Shown: one piece after another, positions 38,875 through 48,680 of the stretch | Numbering within the stretch: position 1 is the stretch's first letter | Layout of the letters: the number at the start of each line of letters is the position of its first letter | NCBI RefSeq assembly: GCF_900299535.1 | Contig: NZ_OMKE01000007.1 | Coordinates: 69,501 to 133,500 of the forward strand | Length of the DNA stretch: 64,000 nt | Reading direction: 5' to 3' | DNA from: Aquimarina aquimarini | GTDB taxonomy: Bacteria; Bacteroidota; Bacteroidia; Flavobacteriales; Flavobacteriaceae | The notes under the pieces: generated by a model | What the model was told of the DNA's origin: nothing | Database searches by the model: none | Seen by the model: only the letters and a program-made list of their open reading frames with translations | Made by a program: the position numbers and the translations under genes

Positions 38875-38924
38875 GAGAGATTAAGATTATCGAAGGAAAG
38901 AGACCTTAATTCATAATCACTCTC
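38875..38924 (+). promoter_or_regulatory. Three-tier nested stem before rpsD
   Basis: GAGAG (38875-38879) pairs with CTCTC (38920-38924), GATTAT (38885-38890) with ATAATC (38913-38918), and AAGG (38893-38896) with CCTT (38904-38907). All three are perfect and coaxially nested, with asymmetric internal loops. It ends 19 nt before the rpsD start and could be an S4-binding leader; S4 is a known autogenous repressor in other phyla. Confidence 0.55.
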
Positions 38925-38943
38925 AGTAACTAAATTATTAATA

Positions 38944-39549
38944 ATGGCAAGATATACTGGTCCAAAAACTAAAATCGCTCGTAAATTTGGTGAAGCGATA
39001 TTCGGAGATGATAAATCATTCGAAAAAAGAAATTACCCTCCAGGTCAACATGGAAACAATAGACGTAGAGGGAAAAAAAGTGAGTACGCTATCCAGTTAA
39101 TGGAAAAGCAAAAAGCAAAATATACATATGGTGTTCTTGAGCGTCAGTTCCGTAATATGTTTGAAAAGGCAACTCGTGCACAGGGTATTACTGGTGAGGT
39201 GTTACTTCAGCTTTGTGAATCTCGTTTAGATAACGTGGTTTTCAGAATGGGATTGTCTAATTCTCGTAGAGGTGCAAGACAATTAGTTTCTCATAGACAT
39301 ATAACTGTAAATGGAGAGCAAGTAAATATTCCTTCATATCAGTTAAGAGCAGGAGATGTTGTTGGAGTAAGAGAGAAATCAAAATCATTAGAAGTAATTC
39401 AAAATTCATTGGCTAACAATAGTAAGGTATATGAATGGATTACATTTAATAATGATACAAAACAGGGGACATTTGTTTCTGTTCCGGCTAGAATTCAAAT
39501 TCCGGAAAATATTAATGAACAATTCATTGTCGAATTATACTCTAAGTAA
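38944..39549 (+). CDS. rpsD: 30S ribosomal protein S4
   Basis: 201 residues. [20 protein letters not shown] start, [41 protein letters not shown], and the S4 domain [49 protein letters not shown]. The N-terminus lacks a Cys zinc cluster. Primary binder of the 16S 5' domain. Confidence 0.98.
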   Translation: MARYTGPKTKIARKFGEAIFGDDKSFEKRNYPPGQHGNNRRRGKKSEYAIQLMEKQKAKYTYGVLERQFRNMFEKATRAQGITGEVLLQLCESRLDNVVFRMGLSNSRRGARQLVSHRHITVNGEQVNIPSYQLRAGDVVGVREKSKSLEVIQNSLANNSKVYEWITFNNDTKQGTFVSVPARIQIPENINEQFIVELYSK

Positions 39550-39573
39550 TAACGCTAAAGAAGAAACAATAAC

Positions 39574-40566
39574 ATGGCAATATTAAATTTTCAGAAGCCC
39601 GATAAAGTTATCATGATTGACTCTACAGAGTTCAATGGTAAATTTGAGTTTAGACCATTAGAACCTGGATATGGATTAACAGTGGGTAACGCTTTACGAA
39701 GAGTTTTGCTATCTTCTTTAGAGGGATTTGCTATAACTTCTCTTAGAATAGAAGGTGTAGATCACGAGTTCTCTGCAATATCTGGTGTAGTAGAGGATGT
39801 AACAGAAATTATCTTAAATCTTAAGCAAGTACGTTTCAAGCGTCAGATTGAAGATATAGATAATGAGTCTGTGACAATTTCTATTTCTGGACAGGAGCAA
39901 TTAACAGCTGGAGATTTTCAGAAATTTATTTCTGGATTTCAAGTGTTAAATCCTGATCTGGTTATCTGTAATATGGATAAAAAAGTAGCACTTAATCTTG
40001 AGGTTACCATAGAAAAAGGTAGAGGTTATGTTCCTGCTGAGGAAAACAAAAAAGCGAATGCTCCTATTGGTACCATTTTTACAGATTCTATTTACACTCC
40101 TATTAAGAATGTAAAGTATAGTATAGAGAATTATCGTGTAGAGCAAAAAACAGATTACGAAAAATTAGTTTTCGAAATTGTAACTGATGGATCAATTCAT
40201 CCAAAAGATGCATTGACAGAAGCAGCTAAGATTTTAATACATCACTTTATGTTATTCTCTGATGAGCGTATTACGCTTGAAGCTGATGAAATAGCACAGA
40301 CTGAGACTTATGATGAAGAATCACTTCATATGAGACAGTTGTTGAAAACAAAGTTGATCGACATGGATCTTTCTGTAAGAGCGTTGAACTGTTTAAAAGC
40401 TGCAGAAGTAGATACATTAGGAGACCTTGTATCTTACAATAAAAATGATTTGATGAAGTTCCGTAATTTTGGTAAGAAATCTTTGACAGAGCTAGAAGAA
40501 TTAGTGAACGTTAAAGGGCTTAACTTTGGAATGGATCTTTCAAAATACAAATTAGATAAAGACTAA
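39574..40566 (+). CDS. rpoA: RNA polymerase alpha subunit
   Basis: 330 residues. The N-terminal domain (about 1-235) has [44 protein letters not shown] and [20 protein letters not shown]; a linker precedes the C-terminal domain with [25 protein letters not shown]-type sequence and [15 protein letters not shown]. Forms the dimer that scaffolds polymerase assembly. It starts 24 nt after rpsD. Confidence 0.98.
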   Translation: MAILNFQKPDKVIMIDSTEFNGKFEFRPLEPGYGLTVGNALRRVLLSSLEGFAITSLRIEGVDHEFSAISGVVEDVTEIILNLKQVRFKRQIEDIDNESVTISISGQEQLTAGDFQKFISGFQVLNPDLVICNMDKKVALNLEVTIEKGRGYVPAEENKKANAPIGTIFTDSIYTPIKNVKYSIENYRVEQKTDYEKLVFEIVTDGSIHPKDALTEAAKILIHHFMLFSDERITLEADEIAQTETYDEESLHMRQLLKTKLIDMDLSVRALNCLKAAEVDTLGDLVSYNKNDLMKFRNFGKKSLTELEELVNVKGLNFGMDLSKYKLDKD

Positions 40567-40569
40567 TTT

Positions 40570-40611
40570 CATCATAATTTGCTCCCCAAAGTGGGTAGAT
40601 GCAAGATGATG
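40570..40611 (+). promoter_or_regulatory. Three-tier nested stem before rplQ
   Basis: CATCAT (40570-40575) pairs with ATGATG (40606-40611), TTGC (40579-40582) with GCAA (40601-40604), and CCCA (40585-40588) with TGGG (40592-40595) over an AAG loop. All arms are perfect and nested. The element fills most of the 61-nt spacer between rpoA and rplQ and has no U-run, so it is not a simple terminator. Confidence 0.55.
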
Positions 40612-40627
40612 ATTAAATTAAAATGTC

Positions 40628-41107
40628 ATGAGACACGGAAAAAAAGTAAATCACCTAGGTAGAAAAACAGCTCATCGTAAAGCAATGCTTGCGAATATGG
40701 CTTGTTCCCTAATTGAGCACAAAAGAATTAATACAACTGTAGCAAAGGCAAAAGCTCTTAAGCAGTTTGTTGAACCTTTGGTGACAAAATCTAAAGATGA
40801 TACAACTCATAATAGACGAATTGTATTCAGTAAATTGCGTAATAAATATGCAGTAACTGAATTGTTTAGAGAAGTAGCATCTAAGGTTGGTGATAGACCA
40901 GGTGGGTACACTAGAATTATAAAGCTAGGTAATCGACTAGGAGATAATGCTGATATGGCAATGATCGAATTAGTAGATTATAATGAATTATATAACGCTG
41001 GTAAGCCTGCTAAGAAAAAAGCAAGGAGAAGAGGTAAAGGAGGAAAGAAAACTGAATCTGCACCTGTTGCGCCAGCAGCTGAAACCACTAGTTCTGAAGA
41101 AGAATAA
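40628..41107 (+). CDS. rplQ: 50S ribosomal protein L17
   Basis: 159 residues. [37 protein letters not shown] and [31 protein letters not shown] are diagnostic. The last 40 residues are a basic then Ala/Pro/Glu-rich tail ([20 protein letters not shown]), so the protein is about 30 residues longer than in E. coli. Last gene of the superoperon, followed by a terminator. Confidence 0.97.
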   Translation: MRHGKKVNHLGRKTAHRKAMLANMACSLIEHKRINTTVAKAKALKQFVEPLVTKSKDDTTHNRRIVFSKLRNKYAVTELFREVASKVGDRPGGYTRIIKLGNRLGDNADMAMIELVDYNELYNAGKPAKKKARRRGKGGKKTESAPVAPAAETTSSEEE

Positions 41108-41140
41108 ATGGGAAATGCGAATCGCACATAATAATGTAAA

Positions 41141-41172
41141 GGATAGACGTTCATCGTTTATCCTTTTTTTTT
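41141..41172 (+). terminator. Terminator of the ribosomal superoperon
   Basis: GGATAGACG (41141-41149) pairs with CGTTTATCC (41155-41163), one G-U pair, followed by nine T residues. Placed 33 nt after the rplQ stop. Confidence 0.88.
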
Positions 41173-41223
41173 GATAGATTTTAAAAAAAATCTAGATTAA
41201 AAGACTTTAAAAAAATAAATATC

Positions 41224-41270
41224 AAATTGAAAAAGGGGAGGTGGATATAGCGGGGCTATTATATCAATTT
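41224..41270 (+). promoter_or_regulatory. Possible structured leader of carA
   Basis: AAATT (41224-41228) pairs with AATTT (41266-41270), and GATATAG (41244-41250) with CTAT-T-ATATC (41256-41265, one bulged T). The 5' side of the internal loop is the purine tract GAAAAAGGGGAGGTG. It lies between the rplQ terminator and the carA start. No pyrimidine-responsive motif was recognised. Confidence 0.35.
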
Positions 41271-41303
41271 CGCCAAATTATAACAAACAATTATTTAAAA
41301 CAG

Positions 41304-42413
41304 ATGAAATATCAATCTCGGAAAAAAGCAATTCTTTTATTGGCAGATGGTACAATTTTCCATGGCAAAGCTGTAGGAAGAGAAGGGAGCGCCTTTGGTG
41401 AAGTGTGTTTTAATACCGGTATGACAGGGTATCAAGAAATCTTTACTGACCCATCATATTATGGTCAGTTAATGGTAACAACAAATGCTCATATTGGTAA
41501 CTATGGAACCAATAAGCATGAAATAGAATCAGACTCTATAAAAATAGCAGGTTTGATAGTCAAAAATTTTAGTTATGACTATTCTAGAGATCTTGCAGAT
41601 AGTTCTCTGCAAGAGTTTTTAGAAAAACATAATCTTCTTGCAATTTCTGATGTTGATACTAGGGCATTGGTAAGTTATATTAGAGATAATGGAGCCATGA
41701 ATGCTGTTATCTCAACAGAAATTGACGATATCGATAAATTAAAAGAAAAATTGGCTGCTGTACCTGATATGAATGGTTTGGAATTGGCATCAAAAGTATC
41801 TACTAAAGAGCCATATTTTGTAGGAGATCCTAATGCAACCTATAAAATTTCAGCTTTAGATATCGGAATTAAGAAAAATATTTTGCGCAATCTGGCAAAA
41901 AGAGATGCTTATATAAAAGTGTTTCCTTATGATACTACTTTTGCAGAGATGAGCGAATGGAATCCTGATGGTTACTTCTTGTCAAATGGACCTGGAGACC
42001 CAGAGCCTTTAACACAAGCTATTGCAACAGCAAAAGAAATTATAGCAAAAGATTTACCATTATTCGGTATTTGTTTAGGGCATCAGGTGGTAGCATTGGC
42101 TAACGGGATTGGTACTTATAAAATGCATAATGGGCATAGAGGGATTAATCACCCGGTTAAAAATCTGATAACTCAAAAAGGAGAGATAACATCGCAGAAT
42201 CATGGTTTTGCTATACGAAGAGAAGAAACAGAAAAACATCCAGATGTAGAGATTACCCATGTACATCTTAATGATGATACAGTTGCAGGTATAAAAATGA
42301 AAAATAAGAACTGTTTTTCTGTGCAATATCACCCAGAAGCAAGCCCAGGTCCAAATGATTCGACATATCTTTTTGATCAATTTATAGAAAATATAAAAAA
42401 AGCAAAAGCTTAA
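41304..42413 (+). CDS. carA: Carbamoyl-phosphate synthase small subunit
   Basis: 369 residues from the ATG of MKYQSRKKAILLLADG; an in-frame GTG at 41241 would add 21 unrelated residues and lies inside the predicted hairpin. The N-terminal domain has TGMTGYQEIFTDPSYYGQ; the class I amidotransferase domain has SNGPGDPEP, nucleophile Cys257 in GICLGHQ, and His343/Glu345 in QYHPEASPGP. Supplies ammonia from glutamine for carbamoyl phosphate in pyrimidine and arginine synthesis. carB is not nearby. Confidence 0.96.
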   Translation: MKYQSRKKAILLLADGTIFHGKAVGREGSAFGEVCFNTGMTGYQEIFTDPSYYGQLMVTTNAHIGNYGTNKHEIESDSIKIAGLIVKNFSYDYSRDLADSSLQEFLEKHNLLAISDVDTRALVSYIRDNGAMNAVISTEIDDIDKLKEKLAAVPDMNGLELASKVSTKEPYFVGDPNATYKISALDIGIKKNILRNLAKRDAYIKVFPYDTTFAEMSEWNPDGYFLSNGPGDPEPLTQAIATAKEIIAKDLPLFGICLGHQVVALANGIGTYKMHNGHRGINHPVKNLITQKGEITSQNHGFAIRREETEKHPDVEITHVHLNDDTVAGIKMKNKNCFSVQYHPEASPGPNDSTYLFDQFIENIKKAKA

Positions 42414-42513
42414 GGAGGTGCCAGTAGTGTAGTTGTAGAAATTAGAAATGTCTTTTGGTAAGGTTTTGATCTATAACGTTGTAGTTAATAACTTGTTGAG
42501 GATACTGTCATTT

Positions 42514-42535
42514 CTATACTAAATTATAGTTTTTT
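42514..42535 (+). terminator. Weak AT-rich terminator between carA and eno
   Basis: CTATA pairs with TATAG over a 6-base loop, followed by six T residues. The stem has little GC, so read-through is likely. A larger inverted repeat TAGAAATG (42443-42450) / CATTTCTA (42509-42516) partly overlaps it. Confidence 0.3.
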
Positions 42536-42598
42536 GAAAGACGCTAAAAATTACTGGTTTTGTATATTGCAGAGAATTAAAATTATCCAACAAAATAA

Positions 42599-43897
<1,299 letters not shown>

Positions 43898-43920
43898 ATA
43901 CCTTGTAGGAAAAGTATAAA

Positions 43921-43957
43921 AAAGGAGGTGTCTTGTACAAGGCACCTCCTTTTTTTT
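43921..43957 (+). terminator. Terminator of eno
   Basis: A 13-14 bp GC-rich stem (AAAGGAGGTG with CACCTCCTTT plus inner pairs around TGTACA) followed by a run of more than seven T residues. Confidence 0.92.
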
Positions 43958-44073
43958 GACTACGATAAAAATCAATTTTAACCCCAAAATTGATCCTCTC
44001 ATTAATACTATTTTAACACTATATTTCGTACTTTAGCATTTCTACAATAACAGCAAAATTCTAAAATAATCAA

Positions 44074-45360
44074 ATGTCAAAAAAAGCTACGTTAGAAATC
44101 GACGGTAATAAGTACGAGTTTCCAATTATAGAAGGAACAGAGAACGAATTAGGAATTGATATTAAGACACTTAGAGGCGCAACTGGAGGGGTTACTACAA
44201 TTGATCCTGGGTATAAAAATACTGGAAGTTGTGAGAGTGGTGTCACTTTTCTCGATGGAGAAAAAGGAATCCTGAGATACCGAGGATATTCTATAGAAGA
44301 ATTAGCAGAAAAAGCTGATTTCTTAGAAGTTGCTTATTTGTTAATTTTTGGAGAATTACCAACAGCAGCAGAATTAGAAAAATTTGATAGCGATATAAAA
44401 GAAGAATCTCATGTAGATGAAGACATGAAGAAAATCCTTGATGGGTTTCCTAAAAGTGCGCATCCAATGGGAGTATTGTCATCATTAACCAGTGCATTAA
44501 TTGCTTTTAACCCTGGATCTGTAGATGTTGATTCTGAAGAAGAAATGTACGGAGCTATTGTGAAAATATTAGCAAAATTCCCTGTACTTGCAGCTTGGAC
44601 GATGAGAAAACGAAAAAGTCTTCCTTTGGATTACGGAGATAACTCATTGGGCTATGTAGAGAATTTACATAAAATGATGTTTGCTAGACCAAACAAGTCA
44701 TATGAGGCTAATAAGATTGTTAATGATGCATTGGATAAATTATTAATACTTCATGCGGATCATGAGCAAAACTGTTCTACTTCAACAGTGAGAATAGTAG
44801 GTTCTTCTCATGCGGGACTATTTGCATCGTTATCAGCAGGGATTTCTGCATTGTGGGGGCCACTTCACGGTGGAGCTAATCAAGCGGTTATAGAGATGCT
44901 TGAGGCAATTAAAGAAGATGGAGGTGATACCGCTAAATATATAGCTAAAGCAAAAGATAAGAATGATCCGTTCCGTTTAATGGGGTTTGGGCATAGAGTA
45001 TACAAGAACTTTGACCCAAGAGCTAAGATTATAAAAAAATCGGCAGAAGAAGTATTAGGAAACTTAGGGATAGAAGATCCAGTTCTTGATATAGCAAAAG
45101 GGTTAGCAAAAGTGGCACTCGAGGATGAGTATTTTGTACAAAGAAAATTATACCCGAATGTTGATTTCTATTCTGGTATTATATATAGAGCTTTAGGCAT
45201 TCCTACAGAAATGTTTACTGTGATGTTTGCTTTAGGTAGATTACCAGGATGGATTGCTCAATGGAGAGAAATGAGGCTTCGTAAAGAACCAATAGGAAGA
45301 CCAAGACAAATATATATTGGAGAAAACGAAAGATCTTTTGTAACAGTAGAAAAGAGATAA
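44074..45360 (+). CDS. gltA: Citrate synthase
   Basis: 428 residues, the hexameric type II length with a beta-strand N-terminal domain (ATLEIDGNKYEFPIIEGT). TSTVRIVGSS-preceding LHADHEQNCS, GPLHGGANQAV and GFGHRVYKNFDPRA carry the two catalytic His, and VDFYSGIIYRALGIP the catalytic Asp. Condenses acetyl-CoA and oxaloacetate. Type II enzymes are usually inhibited by NADH; whether this one is cannot be read here. Confidence 0.97.
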   Translation: MSKKATLEIDGNKYEFPIIEGTENELGIDIKTLRGATGGVTTIDPGYKNTGSCESGVTFLDGEKGILRYRGYSIEELAEKADFLEVAYLLIFGELPTAAELEKFDSDIKEESHVDEDMKKILDGFPKSAHPMGVLSSLTSALIAFNPGSVDVDSEEEMYGAIVKILAKFPVLAAWTMRKRKSLPLDYGDNSLGYVENLHKMMFARPNKSYEANKIVNDALDKLLILHADHEQNCSTSTVRIVGSSHAGLFASLSAGISALWGPLHGGANQAVIEMLEAIKEDGGDTAKYIAKAKDKNDPFRLMGFGHRVYKNFDPRAKIIKKSAEEVLGNLGIEDPVLDIAKGLAKVALEDEYFVQRKLYPNVDFYSGIIYRALGIPTEMFTVMFALGRLPGWIAQWREMRLRKEPIGRPRQIYIGENERSFVTVEKR

Positions 45361-45378
45361 AAGATTCAAGTATAAAAT

Positions 45379-45416
45379 AAAAGCCTTACATTATAAAAAA
45401 TAGTAGTAAGGCTTTT
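45379..45416 (+). terminator. Terminator of gltA
   Basis: AAAAGCCTTAC pairs with GTAAGGCTTTT (11 bp) over a 16-base AT-rich loop, 18 nt after the stop codon. Confidence 0.8.
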
Positions 45417-45552
45417 GTTGTTTTATTACCATACATTTCAAAATGTAGATTGATAAAACAAGGTAGAAGAAGAACAGAATAGAGTAAGTAAATAGAGTAA
45501 AAGTTGTTTTGCTTGTTTGTTATTTTTTAAGCAATTAAAACAGGAGTACACA

Positions 45553-46515
45553 ATGAAAGAAATAAAATTAGTAAAAAACAGATCAGATATTGGTGCGGGA
45601 ACCAGAGGTTCTGATATGGGGATTGATGCAATAGAAATTGCAGCAATAAATCATAAAGATGATTATTTTAATCTTTATGATTTTGAAGATGTAGAAACAG
45701 AGAATGAAACTATATACAATAAAGTAAATAATTCATTTGCTAAACGAATAGGTAGCGTATTAAAAGTTTGTACTAGATTAAGTGATAGTGTGTCTACTAA
45801 TCTTAAAAACAATGCGTACCCTATTGTTTTGTCAGGAGACCATTCTTCTGCTTTAGGAACAATAAGTGGAATAAAAGCAGCGTATCCAACAAAAACATTA
45901 GGAGTTGTTTGGATAGATGCTCATGCAGATATACACTCACCATATACGTCTCCATCTGGAAACATACACGGTATGCCTTTGGCTGCTGCATTAGCTACTG
46001 ATAATATAGATTTGAAAACAAATCAAGTATTAGAAGAGACAGCAGATTTGTGGAATAAAATGAAAAATATAGGTATTGATGGTCAAAAAGTAGCACATCA
46101 ACATGTAGTATATTTTGGGGTAAGAGATACAGAGGAAGCAGAAGAAAAGATAATAGCAGATAATGATATCAAAAATTATACTGTAGAAGAAATGCGCTAT
46201 CGCGGTTTTGATAAGTGTCTTGAAGAAGCTGTTCAAAGATTAGAATCTTGTGATATTATTTATGTGTCATTTGATGTGGATAGCATGGATTGTGATTTGA
46301 TATCAAAAGGAACAGGTACTCCTGTGTCCAGAGGATTTGATATTGATGAAGCTATTCGTATAATTAAGACATTTATAGAAACTGAAAAAACAGTATGTTT
46401 TGAAGTTGTAGAGGTTAATCCTACTTTAGATAATAAGGGGAATAAGATGGCAGAAGCAGCTTTTGAAGTACTAAAGGCAACAACAGCAACGATTTCTCAA
46501 AAAATGATAAATTAA
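45553..46515 (+). CDS. rocF: Arginase
   Basis: 320 residues from the ATG preceded by AGGAG at good spacing; a 12-codon upstream extension is less likely. Ureohydrolase metal ligands are all present: SGDHS (His97), IDAHADIHS (Asp122, His124, Asp126) and SFDVDSMD (Asp241, Asp243). The enzyme would convert arginine to ornithine and urea in the cytoplasm with two Mn ions. Agmatinase or formiminoglutamase are alternatives, but the adjoining citrulline-type hydrolase favours arginase. The gene 5 nt downstream is surely cotranscribed. Confidence 0.85.
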   Translation: MKEIKLVKNRSDIGAGTRGSDMGIDAIEIAAINHKDDYFNLYDFEDVETENETIYNKVNNSFAKRIGSVLKVCTRLSDSVSTNLKNNAYPIVLSGDHSSALGTISGIKAAYPTKTLGVVWIDAHADIHSPYTSPSGNIHGMPLAAALATDNIDLKTNQVLEETADLWNKMKNIGIDGQKVAHQHVVYFGVRDTEEAEEKIIADNDIKNYTVEEMRYRGFDKCLEEAVQRLESCDIIYVSFDVDSMDCDLISKGTGTPVSRGFDIDEAIRIIKTFIETEKTVCFEVVEVNPTLDNKGNKMAEAAFEVLKATTATISQKMIN

Positions 46516-46519
46516 TTAT

Positions 46520-47458
46520 TTGAAAACACAAGTAACTAATACTGTAGTAATGATTCGTCCAGTAGAATTTAGGATGAATGAACAAACTGCTGTAAATAAT
46601 TATTATCAAAAAGCAGTAAGCTTATCCCCTCATGATATTCTGGAAAAAGCCATACAAGAGTTTGATACTTTTGTAGCAGTGCTAAAAGAGAAAGGAGTGC
46701 AAGTGATTGTGATTGAAGGTGATATAGGAAAAGATACGCCAGATGCAGTCTTTCCTAATAATTGGGTGTCATTTCATCAAAATGGAAATGTTGCATTGTA
46801 TCCTATGTTTGCCGTAAATCGAAGAAAAGAACGTAGGCCAGAAGTTTTGGATTATATTGAAACTTCTGGTTTTGATATACAGAATATAATAGATTATACA
46901 GAAGCCGAAAACGAAGAGCTTTTTCTAGAAGGCACTGGGAGCTTGGTGTTAGATAGGGTGAATAGAAAAGCATATTGTGCTCTTTCTTCAAGGGCAGATG
47001 AAGACTTGCTTATCGAGTTTTGTGAAGATTTTGAATATTTACCTGTTATATTTACGGCTTATCAAACAGTTGACTCAAAAAGGTTACCAATATATCATAC
47101 TAATGTCATGATGGGAGTGGGAGAAACATTTGCGATAGTATGTCTAGAGTGTATTGATGATAAAAAAGAAAGGAAAAACCTTATTAATCATTTAAAAAAT
47201 GATGGTAAAGAGATACTATCAATTACAGAAGATCAAGTGGTTGGATTTGCAGGTAATGTGTTACAGGTTGTAGGATTAAAAGATAAACGTTATCTTGTAA
47301 TGTCATCATCAGCATTTAAAAGCTTTACAGGGGATCAAATTACCAAAATACAACAGCATTGTGAAATTCTTTATAGTGACCTTACTACTATCGAAACATT
47401 AGGAGGTGGGAGTGCACGTTGTATGATGGCAGAAATTTTTCTTCCTAAAAAGGGGTAA
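46520..47458 (+). CDS. ctlX: CtlX-type amidinotransferase-family hydrolase
   Basis: 312 residues from a TTG start, chosen because the sequence TNTVVMIRPVEFRMNEQTAVNNY begins where relatives begin; the next ATG would cut off ten residues. Guanidino-group-modifying fold: PDAVFPNNWVSFH (74-86), EGTGSLVLDR (137-146), His193 in YHTNVMMGVG and Cys301 in GGGSARCMMAEI form the expected catalytic set. CtlX proteins are annotated as citrulline-utilisation hydrolases related to arginine deiminase. With arginase next door, both could feed ornithine; this is inference. Confidence 0.82.
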   Translation: MKTQVTNTVVMIRPVEFRMNEQTAVNNYYQKAVSLSPHDILEKAIQEFDTFVAVLKEKGVQVIVIEGDIGKDTPDAVFPNNWVSFHQNGNVALYPMFAVNRRKERRPEVLDYIETSGFDIQNIIDYTEAENEELFLEGTGSLVLDRVNRKAYCALSSRADEDLLIEFCEDFEYLPVIFTAYQTVDSKRLPIYHTNVMMGVGETFAIVCLECIDDKKERKNLINHLKNDGKEILSITEDQVVGFAGNVLQVVGLKDKRYLVMSSSAFKSFTGDQITKIQQHCEILYSDLTTIETLGGGSARCMMAEIFLPKKG

Positions 47459-47516
47459 GTGAATTTTGAATCACAAGGGATAATACAAAAACGGTAGGAT
47501 TGTAATCAATTAGAAT

Positions 47517-47927
47517 ATGCTTTCAAAAAAAACGAAATATGGCTTAAAAGCACTTACTTATATTGCAAGAAAGAAATGTAATGAACCAGTATTGATTTCT
47601 GAAATAGCAAAAAGTGAGAATATTTCTCAGAAATTTTTAGAAAGCATTCTTTTAACTTTAAAGAAAACGGGATTTCTAGGATCCAAGAAAGGAAAAGGAG
47701 GAGGGTATTATCTTATTAAAGAACCAATAGATATTACAATGGCATCTGTAATAAGAGTGCTAGAAGGCCCCATAGCTATGGTTCCTTGTGTAAGTCTTAA
47801 TTTTTATGAAAAATGTGATGATTGCCCCGATGAAGCTTTGTGCGCAGTACATAGTGTTATGATAGAGGTAAGAGATAGTACTTTGAAGGTTTTGGAGAAT
47901 AAAACACTAGCTGATTTTATAGTATAA
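47517..47927 (+). CDS. Rrf2 family transcriptional regulator
   Basis: 136 residues. The N-terminal winged helix has MLSKKTKYGLKALTYIA, ISEIAKSENISQKFLESIL and SKKGKGGGYYLIK, the Rrf2 hallmark. Four Cys (91, 100, 103, 109; spacing 8-2-5) sit where Rrf2 sensors bind a Fe-S cluster, so it may sense iron, NO or redox state. It lies 58 nt after ctlX on the same strand and may regulate it, but no operator was identified. Confidence 0.88.
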   Translation: MLSKKTKYGLKALTYIARKKCNEPVLISEIAKSENISQKFLESILLTLKKTGFLGSKKGKGGGYYLIKEPIDITMASVIRVLEGPIAMVPCVSLNFYEKCDDCPDEALCAVHSVMIEVRDSTLKVLENKTLADFIV

Positions 47928-47948
47928 CCCAATTTCAAACAAAAGAAA

Positions 47949-48599
47949 TTAATTGTCTACGATTTTTTTGTATTTAAAAGGTCCTTTTATATTTCCCCAA
48001 ACTTGCTTTCCTTTTTTATTGTATCCTTTGGTCCAAATAGATATTTTGTCCCTGCTTACTACATATGAACTGGTAGAATAATTAAGCTGCTCTGGACTGC
48101 AATAACATGATTTTTTACTTGTTTTTCCAGAGTATATTGTAGAAGTTTTTTTCTTAAAATAGACATGACACCCAGTTTCTAATTTAAGGCGTTCAATGGA
48201 TAGGTTATCAAAGAACTCAAGATTATTAATCATTGATTTTTTACCTTCTTTAGGAGTATCGTCCTTATGATTTTTTATGTTTGAAATTTTATAAATTGTT
48301 TTCTTAAAAGTAGAAGAATCCATTCGTTCATAATGAGATATTGTTTGATTATGGATTTTTTGGTTTTCTTTAGCACTATAAACCTCAGAGTATACCCAAT
48401 AACCAGGTCTGTCTTCCCAGATTCTAATATTTACTAGATTAAGGTGAGAAAAACTCGTGTCGTTTTCAACTTGTTCTTTATTAGAAAACTTGCCAATTAA
48501 TAGTGTTACCAAGTTATGCAATTCAGCATCTTTTACAGGCTTAGAATTACACGAAGTAAATAGTGTTGGTAGAAAAATAATTAGCAAAAGTTGCCTCAT
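47949..48599 (-). CDS. CpcT/CpeT-family lipoprotein
   Basis: 216 residues. MRQLLLIIFLPTLFTSC is a lipoprotein signal (Cys17). The mature part follows the CpcT/CpeT (DUF1001) pattern: LIGKFSNKEQ, VNIRIWEDRPGYWVYSEV, LKLETGCHVYFKK, SYCYC-like SCYCSPEQL, SSYVVSRDKISIWTKGYNKKGKQVWGNIKGPF. In cyanobacteria this family attaches bilins to phycobiliproteins, but non-phototrophic Bacteroidota carry exported homologues of unknown role. The beta-barrel may bind another small hydrophobic ligand. Convergent with the Rrf2 gene. Confidence 0.78.
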   Translation of the reverse strand: MRQLLLIIFLPTLFTSCNSKPVKDAELHNLVTLLIGKFSNKEQVENDTSFSHLNLVNIRIWEDRPGYWVYSEVYSAKENQKIHNQTISHYERMDSSTFKKTIYKISNIKNHKDDTPKEGKKSMINNLEFFDNLSIERLKLETGCHVYFKKKTSTIYSGKTSKKSCYCSPEQLNYSTSSYVVSRDKISIWTKGYNKKGKQVWGNIKGPFKYKKIVDN

Positions 48600-48680
48600 A
48601 CAGTAATTTTAATAAATATATAAAAAAAACTAAAAAAAAAGCGATTTATCGATAAAACTTAGCGTTTTGTCCTAGTATAA

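Noticed and set aside
41241-41303. GTG start for carA adding 21 residues
   Set aside because: The extra residues do not match CarA N-termini and the GTG lies directly against the purine tract with no spacing.
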